Notes under the pieces: model-generated | Databases searched by the model: none | What the model was told of the DNA's origin: nothing | What the model saw: the letters and a program-made list of their open reading frames with translations, nothing else | Position numbers and translations under genes: made by a program | Shown: piece after piece, positions 5,782 to 5,849 of the stretch | Position numbering within the stretch: position 1 is the stretch's first letter | How the letters are laid out: each line of letters opens with the position of its first letter | Assembly (NCBI GenBank): GCA_015494185.1 | Contig: WGBT01000027.1 | Location: 1 to 5,849 of the forward strand | Direction of reading: 5' to 3' | DNA: 5,849 nt | Source: Hyphomicrobiales bacterium | Lineage (GTDB): Bacteria > Pseudomonadota > Alphaproteobacteria > Rhizobiales > S144-35

Positions 5782-5849
5782 TTAATACGTAGAGACGAGT
5801 TGTTCGTCAAACGCTGGTTGATTGGGCAAGGGGGCAAGCAGCCCCCAAA
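5782..5849 (-). CDS. Possible C-terminal tail of the gene upstream of murE (ftsI by synteny)
   Basis: In the frame starting at 5847, 21 codons run to a TAA at 5782-5784, and the translation ends APLPNQPAFDEQLVSTY. In many proteobacterial dcw clusters the gene before murE is ftsI (transpeptidase PBP3), whose C-terminus is poorly conserved, so neither identity nor frame can be settled from so little sequence. A second frame gives 13 codons to a TGA at 5807-5809. The third frame is continuous with murE and has no stop at all. I favour the first reading, weakly. Confidence 0.3.
   Translation of the reverse strand, partial: WGLLAPLPNQPAFDEQLVSTY
5830..5846. repeat. Small GC-rich hairpin at the window edge
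   Basis: GGGGGC (5830-5835) and GCCCCC (5841-5846) form a perfect six-pair stem with a 5-nt loop. On the coding strand it is followed by TTGCCC rather than a T-run, so it is not a good terminator. It falls inside the putative tail of the upstream gene, where codon content alone may explain it. Confidence 0.5.

Noticed and set aside
5610..5837. 76-codon N-terminal extension of MurE
   Set aside because: The extension does not resemble MurE, whose family N-terminus starts at MKLCDL. A ribosome site precedes the ATG at 5609, and the length from there is normal.

Overview
This window is a stretch of a division and cell wall (dcw) cluster. All recognisable genes are on the minus strand, so the transcript reads from high to low coordinates. 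The order is (possible tail of the preceding gene) - murE - murF - mraY - murD, with murD running off the low-coordinate edge. MraY opens with the typical alphaproteobacterial 'NVFRYITFRTGG' segment. MurE carries the DNPR meso-diaminopimelate motif, and MurF has the 'YNNHWGVPLTLAR' form seen in alphaproteobacteria. The DNA is moderately to strongly GC-rich. I infer a Gram-negative alphaproteobacterium, perhaps Rhodospirillales-like; the genus cannot be told from this sequence.

Region by region: 5849-5610 is a 240-nt leader to murE. It holds a possible C-terminal scrap of the upstream gene (by synteny ftsI), a small GC-rich hairpin at the edge and a perfect 10-bp tandem repeat 30-49 nt before the murE start. 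murE (5609-4134) and murF (4141-2708) overlap by 8 nt. A 155-nt, AT-richer gap (2707-2553) follows, with two consecutive hairpins, an eight-base G tract and a possible 39-codon leader ORF that runs into mraY. mraY (2552-1467) is full length. A 90-nt gap (1466-1377) holds an 11-bp-period direct repeat and a possible 29-codon ORF that ends in an ATGA overlap with murD. murD (1376 to the edge) is intact for 458 codons and lacks only its extreme C-terminus.

The four enzymes catalyse consecutive or adjacent steps of peptidoglycan precursor synthesis. MurD adds D-Glu to UDP-MurNAc-L-Ala, MurE adds meso-DAP, MurF adds D-Ala-D-Ala, and MraY moves the finished MurNAc-pentapeptide onto undecaprenyl phosphate at the inner face of the membrane to make lipid I.

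The coding content is ordinary. I see no mobile element, CRISPR array, tRNA, rRNA or unknown multigene system. The items worth a second look are the two structured gaps inside an operon whose genes are usually tightly packed, the short ORFs spanning those gaps, the tandem repeat before murE, and a proline-rich insertion in the MurD C-terminal domain.
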